NCBI GenBank assembly: GCA_965277625.1
Contig: OZ255827.1
Span: forward strand, 558,001 to 622,000
Direction of reading: 5' to 3'
Source of the DNA: G965195345 sp965277625
GTDB lineage: Bacteria; Pseudomonadota; Gammaproteobacteria; CAKMZV01
DNA: 64,000 nt
The position numbers were made by a program, and so were the translations under genes. Each line of letters begins with the position of its first letter. Position 1 is the first letter of the stretch. Shown here one piece after another: positions 17,456-27,167 of this stretch. The notes beneath the pieces are model-generated. The model did not search any database. It saw nothing but the letters and a program-made list of their open reading frames with translations, and was not told where the DNA came from.

Positions 17456-19396
17456 TTGTCCCGTCTTGAAGCATTCTTGGATCAAAACCAGTCATTATCT
17501 GATCTAAATGACGTGCAAAAAAAGGCGGTTAGCTTGCCCGATGACACCCATGCCTTGATTGTGGCGGGGGCTGGCAGTGGTAAAACTCGGGTTTTGACGC
17601 ATAGGACGGCGTATTTAATTGAGCATTATCATTACCAGACCAGCAATATTGTGAGTGTGACTTTTACCAACAAAGCGGCTGGAGAAATGCGCACCCGTTT
17701 AGAGTCACTCATCAAACGTTCTTTGGGTGGGATGTGGGTTGGAACTTTTCATTCATTGTGCCACCGTTTCTTGCGCCAACACGCAGAAGCATGTGGTCTC
17801 AGTGATCGATTTCAAATCATCGACAGTGAAGATCAAGTCCGTGTTTGTCGGCAAATCATTCGTGAATTGAACATCGATGAGAAATCCTATACACCACGGC
17901 AAGCTGCGAATTTTATCGCTTCTAATAAAGATCACGGTTTGCGGGCAACCGCTATCAATATTGACAATCAATGGCAAGCCATTATGGTGAATATTTATTC
18001 ACGCTATGATGAAGTATGTCGGCGCGACAGTCTGGTCGATTTTGCAGAAATCATACTGCGAACGGTTGAAGTTTGGCGCGATCAACCCAAGTTATTGGGT
18101 CTTTATCAAGCGCGGTTTGAGCATTTATTAATCGATGAGTTTCAGGATACCAATGCCACACAATACGCATGGATTCAACTTTTGGCAGGCAGCAAAGGTC
18201 GGGTTTTTGCGGTCGGTGATGACGATCAATCTATTTATGGTTGGCGGGGGGCAAAGGTCGCCAATATTCGCAATTTTAAACGGGATTTCTCTCAAAATAT
18301 GCCCGTTGAGGTGATTCGATTAGAACAAAACTATCGTTCAACTTCAAACATATTGACCGCAGCCAATGCGATCATCAACAAAAACACAGATCGTTTGGGC
18401 AAACGCTTGTGGACAGATTCCGGTGAAGGAGAGCCTATTGGTATTTATCGCGCCATCAATGGCATAGACGAAGCGCAGTTTGTCATTGACACCATTGAAG
18501 ATTGGCAATATGCCAAAAAATCACTCGAAGACATTGCGGTCTTGTATAGAACCAATGCCCAGTCGCGCGTATTTGAAGACATGATGCTCAGGCATAAGAT
18601 TCCGTATCAGATTTATGGTGGCTTGCGCTTTTTTGAACGCGCTGAGGTTAAGGACGTGCTGGCCTATGTCCGACTGATCGTTAATTCAAATGACAGTGCG
18701 GCGTTTGCGCGCATCATCAATTTACCTACAAGAGGCATTGGCAAAAGAGCGGTCGATGGCATTGCCCAACAAGCCAGCTTGGACAATCGTTCATTGTGGC
18801 AAACAGCCGTATCCTTGGCGCCGAAAAATGCCAAAATCCAAAATTTTGTGAGCCTGATTGAACAATGGCAATCACAAATGCCATCCTTGACCTTGTGTGA
18901 ATTACTTGAGGATATTATAGAAAACAGCGGTCTATTAGAGCATTATGCCAAAGAGGGCAAGGAACGATTATTGACACGTAAAGAGAACTTGGATGAATTG
19001 TTGGTGGTGGCAAGCGAGTATGAGGCATCGGGGTATGATGATTTTCTCGCCAATACTGTATTGGATATGGGTGAGAACACCGAGCTGATGGAAGCCGAGG
19101 AAAAAGTGCAGCTGATGACGCTCCATTCGGCCAAAGGGTTGGAGTTTCCAATGGTTTTTATGGTGGGCTTGGAGGACGGCATATTGCCCTCTTCAAGAAG
19201 TGTTGACGATCCAGAAAAATTGGCAGAAGAGCGGCGATTGGCCTATGTGGGGATGACGCGCGCACAAAATAAATTGCACCTAAGTTATGCCAATTCAAGG
19301 CAGCTATACGGCCCTCGTTTTATGTCTTTTCCGCCCTCACGTTTCTTACGTGATTTGCCTGAGGAAACATTGGACCTGATCGGTTTTGATTATTAA
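17456..19396 (+). CDS. uvrD: DNA helicase II (UvrD), lacking the C-terminal extension
   Basis: A superfamily 1A helicase of 646 residues for mismatch and excision repair. Motifs seen: Walker A AGAGSGKT (37-44), VTFTNKAAGEM (Ia), DEFQDT (II), GDDDQSIYGWRGA (III), LEQNYRSTSNIL (IV), MTLHSAKGLEFP (V) and AYVGMTRAQ (VI). The wording is closer to UvrD than Rep (GGMWVGTFHSLCHR, GDDDQSIYGWRGAKV). It stops at GFDY, about 70 residues short of E. coli UvrD (720), so the C-terminal Tudor-like tail is missing. The start is TTG directly after the phosphatase stop, supported by GGAGG six bases before it. Confidence 0.93.
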   Translation: MSRLEAFLDQNQSLSDLNDVQKKAVSLPDDTHALIVAGAGSGKTRVLTHRTAYLIEHYHYQTSNIVSVTFTNKAAGEMRTRLESLIKRSLGGMWVGTFHSLCHRFLRQHAEACGLSDRFQIIDSEDQVRVCRQIIRELNIDEKSYTPRQAANFIASNKDHGLRATAINIDNQWQAIMVNIYSRYDEVCRRDSLVDFAEIILRTVEVWRDQPKLLGLYQARFEHLLIDEFQDTNATQYAWIQLLAGSKGRVFAVGDDDQSIYGWRGAKVANIRNFKRDFSQNMPVEVIRLEQNYRSTSNILTAANAIINKNTDRLGKRLWTDSGEGEPIGIYRAINGIDEAQFVIDTIEDWQYAKKSLEDIAVLYRTNAQSRVFEDMMLRHKIPYQIYGGLRFFERAEVKDVLAYVRLIVNSNDSAAFARIINLPTRGIGKRAVDGIAQQASLDNRSLWQTAVSLAPKNAKIQNFVSLIEQWQSQMPSLTLCELLEDIIENSGLLEHYAKEGKERLLTRKENLDELLVVASEYEASGYDDFLANTVLDMGENTELMEAEEKVQLMTLHSAKGLEFPMVFMVGLEDGILPSSRSVDDPEKLAEERRLAYVGMTRAQNKLHLSYANSRQLYGPRFMSFPPSRFLRDLPEETLDLIGFDY

Positions 19397-19409
19397 GTGT
19401 CCGTCATTC

Positions 19410-19425
19410 GTGCATGTACATGCAC
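19410..19425. repeat. Perfect 16-bp palindrome between convergent uvrD and ubiI
   Basis: GTGCATGTACATGCAC reads the same on both strands and lies in the 42-base gap between the two converging genes. It has no T-run, so it is not a classic terminator; it could be a protein site or a loopless stem at the 3' ends of both mRNAs. Confidence 0.5.
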
Positions 19426-19438
19426 AACTTAAAAATAC

Positions 19439-20638
19439 TTAATAACCCATTAAGGCAGGCAAATCTCGACTATTGCCCAAGGCATATTCTCTAAGCAGGT
19501 GTTTACCCATAGACATTTTGTTGCCTTGCTTTAAACCAAAATGGCGAAGCAGTTTTAGGGGTGGTGACAGGTCTTTAAACAGGTACAAAAACGCATCCAT
19601 GCCGTATTCAATAATGAAGGATTCAGCTCTGCGTCGTTGATAACGTTTTAGGACTAAAGGATGGTCAAAAACTCCTTCAGCCGCCATGATTTCCTCGGCT
19701 AAAACCGCTGCATCAATAAAACCCAAGTTTGCCCCTTGCCCAGCCATGGGATGGACTCCGTGCGCCGCATCTCCAATGAGGACAATACGGTCTTTAAACC
19801 ATTGTTTGGCGTGGTGCCGTTGCACGGGGAAGCCGGCAAAATCCCCAACTTTTTCAACCTGACCCAAAACCCCAGCAGAAGCCTGAAACAGTTGCGTTTC
19901 AATTTCCGCTGTGCTCAGCTTTAGATGTTGGTCTTTATCGTCTAAGGACATGTACCAAGCGATGGAACAACTGCCATCAGCCAGCGGCAAAAATGCAAAA
20001 GGATAGCCCTTTTCATAGCGTTGCCAACAACAATTTTGATGAGGCCTGTGTGTTTTCACATTTCCGACAATGCAGGCTTGATGATAGGCTTTGACCACCC
20101 GTTCTATGCCGGCCCATTGGCGAATTTGCGATTGTGCGCCATCTGCAGCGACCAGTAGTCGCGCCGTGCATTTTTTAATGGCAGTATCGGTCAGGTCTAA
20201 ACAAATGCCATCGGTTGTTTGCTGTAATTGGGTCCATTCAGCGCATATGCACGTGACATTGGCTTTGGCTTGCAAGGCTTGCCAGAGACTGTGCTGAATG
20301 ACAGTGTTTTCGACCACATAACCCAGATAAGGCTCCATCACGCTTTGGGCATCAAACTCATAAGCATTGGTCAGTTCGTCTTCCCACACAGTCATGCGAT
20401 TGAATGGCTGAACCCTTCGTGCCAACATCTGCTCCCACACACCAAGTTTTTTAAACATCCGAACGACTGCGGGAATAATGGCACTGACGCGAAGGTCAAC
20501 TTGTTGTGCTTGTGGTTCTTGCCACTTGACTGATTGTTTTTCAATTAAGGCGATTTTTAGACCACTGTCGGCCAAGGCTAAGGCTAAGCTGGCGCCCACC
20601 ATATTGCCCCCAACGATACACAGGTCAAAATGCTTCAT
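19439..20638 (-). CDS. ubiI: UbiH/UbiI-family FAD monooxygenase, probably UbiI (C5 hydroxylase)
   Basis: A 399-residue flavoprotein that hydroxylates the ring of ubiquinone precursors with O2. It shows the FAD-binding GGNMVGASLALAL loop (9-21), the middle DGAQSQIR motif and the second FAD motif GDAAHGVHPMAGQGANLG. It is the last gene of pepP-ubiH-ubiI and its start overlaps the ubiH stop by one base, the same order as in E. coli, which is the main reason for choosing UbiI over UbiH or UbiF. It lacks a transmembrane segment but acts in the membrane-associated Ubi complex. Confidence 0.88.
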   Translation of the reverse strand: MKHFDLCIVGGNMVGASLALALADSGLKIALIEKQSVKWQEPQAQQVDLRVSAIIPAVVRMFKKLGVWEQMLARRVQPFNRMTVWEDELTNAYEFDAQSVMEPYLGYVVENTVIQHSLWQALQAKANVTCICAEWTQLQQTTDGICLDLTDTAIKKCTARLLVAADGAQSQIRQWAGIERVVKAYHQACIVGNVKTHRPHQNCCWQRYEKGYPFAFLPLADGSCSIAWYMSLDDKDQHLKLSTAEIETQLFQASAGVLGQVEKVGDFAGFPVQRHHAKQWFKDRIVLIGDAAHGVHPMAGQGANLGFIDAAVLAEEIMAAEGVFDHPLVLKRYQRRRAESFIIEYGMDAFLYLFKDLSPPLKLLRHFGLKQGNKMSMGKHLLREYALGNSRDLPALMGY

Positions 20639-21786
20639 CAGACGCTCATCATATACCGTGTAAAAGCTTTTTTCAAAGGATGTGCCAACTCCAAGCCCAA
20701 CAAGGTCACACCCCCCAGTTTACTGGCCTTGGGGTGCGAGAATCCTTTGACCATGGCGTAGGTTAAGCGCGATGCAATTTTGGCATCTCGTTGTCGTTGA
20801 AGCGCCCAACTCATCAGTTGATGTTCGCTAACGACCGCATTATCCATCAGGGCAATAAAAGCGCTGACATCCCGAAATCCAATGTTTAAACCTTGACCAG
20901 CAATGGGGTGTAAAGCGTGCGCCGCATTGCCCATCAACACAACGTGTTGCTTTAAATATTGTTGGGCAATGGTTTGTTTCATTGGGTAGTGCACACGGTC
21001 CGCCACTTGGGTGAATGCACCGTAATAATGGGCGAATTGCTCATTGGCTTGAATCATGAAAGCCTCATCGGACAAATCCAATTTTTGTTGCGCTTGTTGT
21101 TCGGGCACCACCCAAACCATTGAAGATTTATTGTCGGACAAGGGCAACATCGCAAAAACGCCTTGTTCAATAAATCGTTCGTGTGCCATCCCATGGTTAT
21201 TTTGTTCGTGTTCAACTTTTGCCAGCAGGGCGATTTGATGAAAATCATGGCGACTGGTTGGGATGTTGATGCATTGGCGCACGGTTGAAAACGCCCCATC
21301 GCAGGCAATGACTAAGGGTGCAGAATACTTTGTATCAGCGGTATTCAACTGAACGCCTTGGGCGGTTTGTTCTAAGCCTTTGATTGAGGCGTTGAGCTGA
21401 AAATCAATGTTGGGGTGTTGCGCAATGACCGCATCAAATGCTTTGCCCAAGTCTTTGGCAATGACCGTATAACCCAAGCTGGGTTGATCAACTTCATGGG
21501 CGTCGAGCATGGTGGTGCCAAAAGCATCTTTCTGTGAAACGCGCACCCGTTTAATGGGATACCAGCTGAGTTGTTCTATGATGCCCAAACGCTGTAACAA
21601 TTGATAACTGCCCAGATTGATCGCCAAGGTGCGGGCATCGTAGCCCCAACGTTTATCTCGATGGTCGGCGGCTTCAAGGACGCGCACATGACAGCCGTTT
21701 TGTGCCAAGCCAATGGCTAATGCACTACCCACTGGCCCACCACCCACAATGGTGATTGGTTGTTCGGGGGTGTTTGTGTAGATCAT
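20638..21786 (-). CDS. ubiH: 2-octaprenyl-6-methoxyphenol hydroxylase (UbiH)
   Basis: A 382-residue FAD monooxygenase of ubiquinone synthesis. The Rossmann motif GGGPVGSALAIGLAQNG (14-30), the ACDGAFSTVRQ segment and GNAAHALHPIAGQGLNIGFRD are the family marks. It lies between pepP (9 bases upstream) and ubiI (1-base overlap). UbiH is assigned from gene order and from the short, fused-free length; the three hydroxylases UbiF, UbiH and UbiI are close relatives, so position specificity is inferred. Confidence 0.9.
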   Translation of the reverse strand: MIYTNTPEQPITIVGGGPVGSALAIGLAQNGCHVRVLEAADHRDKRWGYDARTLAINLGSYQLLQRLGIIEQLSWYPIKRVRVSQKDAFGTTMLDAHEVDQPSLGYTVIAKDLGKAFDAVIAQHPNIDFQLNASIKGLEQTAQGVQLNTADTKYSAPLVIACDGAFSTVRQCINIPTSRHDFHQIALLAKVEHEQNNHGMAHERFIEQGVFAMLPLSDNKSSMVWVVPEQQAQQKLDLSDEAFMIQANEQFAHYYGAFTQVADRVHYPMKQTIAQQYLKQHVVLMGNAAHALHPIAGQGLNIGFRDVSAFIALMDNAVVSEHQLMSWALQRQRDAKIASRLTYAMVKGFSHPKASKLGGVTLLGLELAHPLKKAFTRYMMSV

Positions 21787-21795
21787 TTCAATGGA

Positions 21796-23091
21796 TTAAC
21801 GTAAAAAGGCCTCAATGTCTGCCACGGTTCGAGGTATGTCAGCGGTTAAATTATCGTGTCCTGAGTCAGTGATGATGACAGAGTCTTCAATGCGTACACC
21901 AATGCCCCACCATTTTTCATCCAACTCGGGACTGGGGGCGAAGTACAAACCAGGTTCAATGGTCAAAGCCATACCCGATTTAAATTTGCGCCACTGCCCA
22001 TTGACCTGGTAACTGCCAACATCGTGAACATCTCTGCCTAACCAATGTCCCGTTCGGTGCATAAACCAAGGTTTGTAGGCTTCTTGTTCGACCAGTGTGT
22101 CGCAATCACCTTGTAGTATATCGAGCGCAATCAACCCTTCAGTCAAATTTTTGCACGTCAGTTGGTGCACCTGTTGCCAGTCTGAGCCAACCTTAAGGGC
22201 ATTTAAAGCTGCTCTATGGGTTGATAGGACCAGCTCATAAACCGCTTTCTGCGGGCCGCTAAATTGTCCTCTGGTCGGAAACGCCGTTGTAACATCACTG
22301 GCATAGCCTTGATATTCAGCGCCGGCATCAATCAGCATGATGCTGTCCTCTTTGAGCGCGGCATTGTTTTGGACATAATGCAGCACGCAGGCGTTTGCGC
22401 CCGCCGCCACAATGGAGTTAAACGCATTGCGTTGCGCCCCCATGTGTTTGAACGTTTGTTCAAGTACGGCTTGCACTTCATATTCATAGTGGCTATGCTG
22501 TGCTGCTAACATGGCTTTTTTGTGTGCTGCAACAGTAATTTGCGCCGCTTGTTTCATTCGGCCAATTTCTTCTGCGTCCTTGATGAGGCGCAGTTCGCTT
22601 AACATGGGCGTTAAAAAACAAATGCCTTGCGGGGCTTCAATGCCTAAGCGGCTTTTTTTACGCACCTGCTGTATGGATTGCATCACAGCCGTATGGGCTT
22701 TGTCGCGCTGATCAATGTCAGCATAAACCCAAGTGCGATTGGCCATGATTTCAGGCAATTTTTGGCTCAGTTCGGACAGTTCAAATGCCGCATCAAAACC
22801 ATAGGCTTGAACCGCTTTATCGGGGCCAATGATTTCGCCATTCCAGCACTCGATGTCGGGGTTTTTGGGCTGACAAAACAACAGCACTTCCCCTTCCTTG
22901 AATTGTGGGGCAAAGACAACGACCGCATCACTTTCAGGAAACTCCGTCATATAAGAAAAATGGCTGTCTTGACGAAAGGGGTGTTCTGTGTCAGTATTAC
23001 GAAATTGCAAATCGGCTGCCCACAGTACGGCAATACCTTGTTCGCCGATCATTTTTAACAGACGCTGCTGTCGTTGTTTAATCTGTTTCAT
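21796..23091 (-). CDS. pepP: Xaa-Pro aminopeptidase (aminopeptidase P)
   Basis: A 431-residue metallopeptidase that removes N-terminal residues preceding proline. The pita-bread catalytic half shows the metal ligands: Asp in LIDAGAEY and YASDVTTAFP, His in HRTGHWLGRDVHDVG, Glu in LTIEPGLYF and in the final GVRIEDS. The N-terminal third is the creatinase-like domain. It leads the pepP-ubiH-ubiI block conserved across gammaproteobacteria; the small ygfB gene that precedes it in E. coli is replaced here by parE. Confidence 0.96.
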   Translation of the reverse strand: MKQIKQRQQRLLKMIGEQGIAVLWAADLQFRNTDTEHPFRQDSHFSYMTEFPESDAVVVFAPQFKEGEVLLFCQPKNPDIECWNGEIIGPDKAVQAYGFDAAFELSELSQKLPEIMANRTWVYADIDQRDKAHTAVMQSIQQVRKKSRLGIEAPQGICFLTPMLSELRLIKDAEEIGRMKQAAQITVAAHKKAMLAAQHSHYEYEVQAVLEQTFKHMGAQRNAFNSIVAAGANACVLHYVQNNAALKEDSIMLIDAGAEYQGYASDVTTAFPTRGQFSGPQKAVYELVLSTHRAALNALKVGSDWQQVHQLTCKNLTEGLIALDILQGDCDTLVEQEAYKPWFMHRTGHWLGRDVHDVGSYQVNGQWRKFKSGMALTIEPGLYFAPSPELDEKWWGIGVRIEDSVIITDSGHDNLTADIPRTVADIEAFLR

Positions 23092-23095
23092 AATC

Positions 23096-24973
23096 TTAAA
23101 CGACCGCTAAATCGCCACGATCTTCTAACCATTGTTTGCGGTCGGGGGAACGTTTTTTGGCAAGTAACATGTCCAATAGCTTTAAAGTATCGTCGCCTTC
23201 TTCAATGGTTAATTGCACCAACCGTCGAGATTCGGGGTGCATGGTCGATTCTTTCAACTGCTTAGGATTCATTTCACCCAAACCTTTGAATCTGGTTACA
23301 ACAGGTTTGGCGCGTCCAGCGTTTTTCTCAATGATCTGGTCGTGCTCTTCACTGTCTAAGGCATAAAAAGTTTCCTTACCAATATCGACTCTATACAAGG
23401 GCGGCATGGCGACATAGACATGGCCTTGATCAACAAGATGGCGGAAGTGGCGGACAAAAAGAGCGCACAACAAGGTGGCAATGTGAAGTCCGTCGGAATC
23501 CGCATCGGCGAGGATGCACACTTTGCCGTAGCGTAAATTGGACAAGTTCCAGCTATTCGGTTCTAAGCCGATGGCGACACTGATGGCGTGGATTTCGTCC
23601 GAAGATAAGATCTGGTCGTGTTCGACTTCCCAAGTGTTAAGGATTTTTCCACGCAGTGGGAGGATGGCTTGAAAGTTCTTATCCCGTGCTTGTTTGGCAG
23701 ACCCGCCAGCAGAATCGCCTTCGACTAAGAACAATTCAGTTTGGTCGAGATTATCAGAGAGGCAGTCGGTTAATTTGCCGGGCAGTGCGGGACCGCTGAT
23801 GACTTTTTTGCGAATGATTTTTTGGGTACTGCGCAGGCGATATTTGGCAATATTAATGATCAATTCAGCGATCAAACGACCGGCTTCAACATGCTGGTTC
23901 AGCCAAAGACTGAAGCCATCTTTTGCAATGTTTGAGACCAGCCCTGTGGCTTCTCTCGAAGAAAGTTTTTCTTTGGTTTGACCGACGAATTGCGGGTCAG
24001 TCAGCTTTACTGATAAAACAAAAACGGCATTTTGCCAAACATCGTCTGGGGTAATTCGGGTTTGTTTGGTCAACAGATTTTGAAATTCACAGAATTCGCG
24101 CAATGCATCGGTGATGCCAGCGCGTAAGCCATTGACGTGCGTACCACCCTGCAAGGTCATGATGGCATTTACATAGCTTTCTTGAACCGAGCCACGCATT
24201 TCAGCCGTCCATCCAATGGCAAATTCAACTTCGCCTTCAGCGGTTTTAAGGTGATGACTGAACAGTTCGTTGGGAAAAATGGTGTCTTGTTCAAATTGTT
24301 TGGCGAGGTATTCGGTCAGTCCCGTTGCATAATGCCATTCGATGTTTTCCTCTGTGGCTTCAATGTTTAAACTCACTCGAATGCCAGGACAAAGAACCGC
24401 TTTGGCTTGCAAGTATTTTTTCAGCGATTTGATGTCAAGATTGCCCGTGACAAAAAATGCCTCATTGGGGGTGAAGGTAACGGTCGTACCGGTTTTTTTA
24501 TTCGTTGCTTTGCCCACCTGCTGTAGCTGGCCCTGCGGCATACCATCAATGAAATCAAGTTCATAAATATAACCATCACGTTTGACTTCAACGGCTAATC
24601 GTGAACACAAGGCATTGACCACCGAGATGCCTACACCGTGTAAGCCACCTGAATATTTGTAATTGTCATTAGAAAATTTCCCGCCTGAATGCAGGGTGGT
24701 CAAAATCACTTCGACAGCACTGCGTTTTTGTTCGGGATGCTCATCGACTGGCATGCCCCTGCCGTCGTCAGTCACCTTTATAGAGTGGTCATTAAAAAGT
24801 TCAATGCGGACATAAGAAGCATGACCGGCGATGGCCTCGTCGATGCTGTTGTCAACCACTTCCTGAACAATGTGGTTGGGATTTTGAGTGTCAGTGTACA
24901 TGCCCGGACGTTTACGGACAGGGTCTAAACCGGTTAGGACCTCTATTGACGAAGCGTTGTATTTATTATCCAT
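23096..24973 (-). CDS. parE: DNA topoisomerase IV subunit B
   Basis: The 625-residue ATPase subunit that, with ParC, unlinks daughter chromosomes. The GHKL ATPase site is visible (EVVDNSIDEAIAGHA, then DDGRGMPVD and the lid YSGGLHGVGISVVNAL). The TOPRIM motifs EGDSAGGSAKQARD and DADSDGLH and the C-terminal GRAKPVVTRFKGLGEMNP follow. The DADSDGLHIATLL wording and the length near 630 indicate ParE rather than GyrB (about 800). It ends four bases before pepP, so it may be cotranscribed with the ubi genes. Confidence 0.96.
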   Translation of the reverse strand: MDNKYNASSIEVLTGLDPVRKRPGMYTDTQNPNHIVQEVVDNSIDEAIAGHASYVRIELFNDHSIKVTDDGRGMPVDEHPEQKRSAVEVILTTLHSGGKFSNDNYKYSGGLHGVGISVVNALCSRLAVEVKRDGYIYELDFIDGMPQGQLQQVGKATNKKTGTTVTFTPNEAFFVTGNLDIKSLKKYLQAKAVLCPGIRVSLNIEATEENIEWHYATGLTEYLAKQFEQDTIFPNELFSHHLKTAEGEVEFAIGWTAEMRGSVQESYVNAIMTLQGGTHVNGLRAGITDALREFCEFQNLLTKQTRITPDDVWQNAVFVLSVKLTDPQFVGQTKEKLSSREATGLVSNIAKDGFSLWLNQHVEAGRLIAELIINIAKYRLRSTQKIIRKKVISGPALPGKLTDCLSDNLDQTELFLVEGDSAGGSAKQARDKNFQAILPLRGKILNTWEVEHDQILSSDEIHAISVAIGLEPNSWNLSNLRYGKVCILADADSDGLHIATLLCALFVRHFRHLVDQGHVYVAMPPLYRVDIGKETFYALDSEEHDQIIEKNAGRAKPVVTRFKGLGEMNPKQLKESTMHPESRRLVQLTIEEGDDTLKLLDMLLAKKRSPDRKQWLEDRGDLAVV

Positions 24974-25071
24974 GGTTCAGCTGAAGACAAATGTTATGTT
25001 CTAAATTGAATTTCAAAGGTTTCCTAATGTAGGTTTATGGTATTGATTGGACTATAGGTTAAATGGTTCTT

Positions 25072-27003
25072 TCAATCAAGCAATTTTATGTGGTTTGACC
25101 TGAAAAAATTTCTAATATTTTGAATCAATACTAATTTGGCATTTTGTTTGACCGACATTTCAGGCTCAGGCATCTCTTGATTCATTCTAAGCAACTGTTG
25201 TTGATTTTCTGGTGAAAGGTTGTCAAATACAAATTGTTTTATGGCGTCGTCACACAGCTCCAATGTGATCGCCAAATACTCAATTTTTATATTATTCAAT
25301 ATGGGTTTAACATATTTTTCAGGCAAACGTCGTATGTCGGCAAAGCGACAAAAATACTGCTTTATTTGGTGGTAAACGACAAGGTTGTGCTGACGTAGGG
25401 TCTTCATCAGTGCTTTTGTCTTAGTTTCATCCGCATTGTCAATAATTTCAAAGAAATTGTCCAGTTCTTTTTCATTTAACGGGTTTGGATTCCCCAAACA
25501 CCTTAGCTTGAACCTAAGCCTTCTCTCCAAGGATTGTAGTACATCGGTTGGCACAGTTGTGTTTTGGCTCAAGGCAGCGAATAGTCTGGCGCGAGTATCA
25601 TCCGCAAGTGTACTCAAGTAATCAGCAATCACAGCGGGTTTGCAACATTGTAGTAGCAATACTTGATCGGACAGGCTTTCATCGCTTAGCAGTGACACAA
25701 TTTGTGCTTCGTCTAAGCCTTCAAAGAAAGGTTGCGTTGAAGCATGACCTTGTTGACCGCCAACAGGCGGTTGAATGGGTGTAACCATGGTCTCGTATTT
25801 GGACTCAGATGTTTGAGAGGGTGATGTCGCTTCAGACGCCGACTTTGTTTTATTTTCGGTTTTATGTACAGGCTCAGCTAAAGTTTCGCTCAAAGCGTCT
25901 GCTCTCTTAGGTTCTTTGACTTTGTTTTGTGCATCATCTGGCAAAACAATGACATCCGTTTTTTCAGTTTGAGCCCCAGAATTTTCTGACGCTGGATTCT
26001 GCAGTTGTCTGAAGCCATAAATGACAATAAAAAGCATAAAGGGTATGACCGTAAAAACAAAAAGCAACAGGTGCTTGGGTTCAATACCTTGTGGAATGGC
26101 ATCTTTGGGTAATTTTTTCATCAACTCAGCCATCCAAGATTCAAGTTGAGACATCAGCTCGGCGAAATCTTTTTGATTGTTTTCAGGTATTGAATTTGTT
26201 GAAGTGATAGCCGAGGTGAAAGTCTTAGGTGTTTCTGTATTGATTTGCGTGGTTTCATCGGGCGCCGTTTTTGCATTTTCGGTTTGTTGATTGGTCAAAG
26301 TGGCCGTTGTCACCAATGTTTGAATACTGAGGGTGCCTTCTTTGATTAAATGTGTCGATGCTGTATGAGCAATGGTCTGTTTAATGACACCCAGTTGGGT
26401 TTCACTGGCATTGCTAAGCGTTAGATTTGCGACGACGGCTAAGGCTTCAGCCTCAATTTTTTTCTGAACATTTTGACTGACCGTATTGCCTTGCGTTGAG
26501 GTTTGACTCTCAAGATTTTCTTCAAGGATGAATAACTGTTCGCGAACGTCAGATATTTGCTCAAATAGTGTCGCTTGAAATGATGCATTATCGGTTTTAT
26601 TCAACTGATTGCGCAGTGTGGTGAGTTGATCTTGCAAGCGTTGTTTGTGCGTCTCATTCAGACGTTGTAAACGCTGTTTTGCAATATCATTGTTTGCTGA
26701 TTCCGTCTGAATTAACAAAGTGTTTGTCGGAGTCCAAGTTTCAATGACTTTGAGCGAAGCTATAATTTCAAATGAAACGGATTCAACAAGAGGCTGTATT
26801 TGACTTGTGAGTGTTTGAGTTAAGTTTTCGATGAATGTTTGTTGTTCTATAGAGGTTGCGGGTCTTTGTTTTTCGACTTGAGCGAAGCTCTGCGGAATAA
26901 AAAACCCTAAGAATAAAACAAGCGTTATGGCACTGATCCCTAATGGCAGAGCGGATTTATTCATTCGGTGTTTTGTCTGGTTGTTTTGGCTGTAAAAAAT
27001 CAT
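25072..27003 (-). CDS. Membrane-anchored protein with FliG-like cytoplasmic domains (unknown function)
   Basis: 643 residues; not a gene I recognise. In order: a signal-like hydrophobic start (about 17-42, best cut after QSFA), a long periplasmic region with a coiled coil (about 103-170), a Thr/Ser-rich linker, one clear transmembrane helix (about 311-331), a charged low-complexity linker (about 335-420), and two helical domains. The first (about 430-500, QIVSLLSDESLSDQVLLLQ..) follows the pattern of the FliG middle domain; the second (about 525-632, FCRFADIRRLPEKYVKPIL..LAITLELC..FVFDNLS) follows the FliG C-terminal domain. The charged torque residues of true FliG (around DDRSIQ..REVD) are not kept. 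It sits alone between fabG and parE with no flagellar genes. An ATG at 26964 is an alternative start. Confidence 0.7.
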   Translation of the reverse strand: MIFYSQNNQTKHRMNKSALPLGISAITLVLFLGFFIPQSFAQVEKQRPATSIEQQTFIENLTQTLTSQIQPLVESVSFEIIASLKVIETWTPTNTLLIQTESANNDIAKQRLQRLNETHKQRLQDQLTTLRNQLNKTDNASFQATLFEQISDVREQLFILEENLESQTSTQGNTVSQNVQKKIEAEALAVVANLTLSNASETQLGVIKQTIAHTASTHLIKEGTLSIQTLVTTATLTNQQTENAKTAPDETTQINTETPKTFTSAITSTNSIPENNQKDFAELMSQLESWMAELMKKLPKDAIPQGIEPKHLLLFVFTVIPFMLFIVIYGFRQLQNPASENSGAQTEKTDVIVLPDDAQNKVKEPKRADALSETLAEPVHKTENKTKSASEATSPSQTSESKYETMVTPIQPPVGGQQGHASTQPFFEGLDEAQIVSLLSDESLSDQVLLLQCCKPAVIADYLSTLADDTRARLFAALSQNTTVPTDVLQSLERRLRFKLRCLGNPNPLNEKELDNFFEIIDNADETKTKALMKTLRQHNLVVYHQIKQYFCRFADIRRLPEKYVKPILNNIKIEYLAITLELCDDAIKQFVFDNLSPENQQQLLRMNQEMPEPEMSVKQNAKLVLIQNIRNFFRSNHIKLLD

Positions 27004-27167
27004 CTTGCATGAACAGAATATTGTGGTTTGCTAAGTTTCCATGCCATGTTATTTATCTTACGTAACCAAATTAGGAATAACGGAACTGTGGTGATCTAAT
27101 TTGCGTGTCTAAATCCGAGAGCGATTGATTCGCAGTCATAGCGAAGCGATAGCAATAAAGGGCGTTG

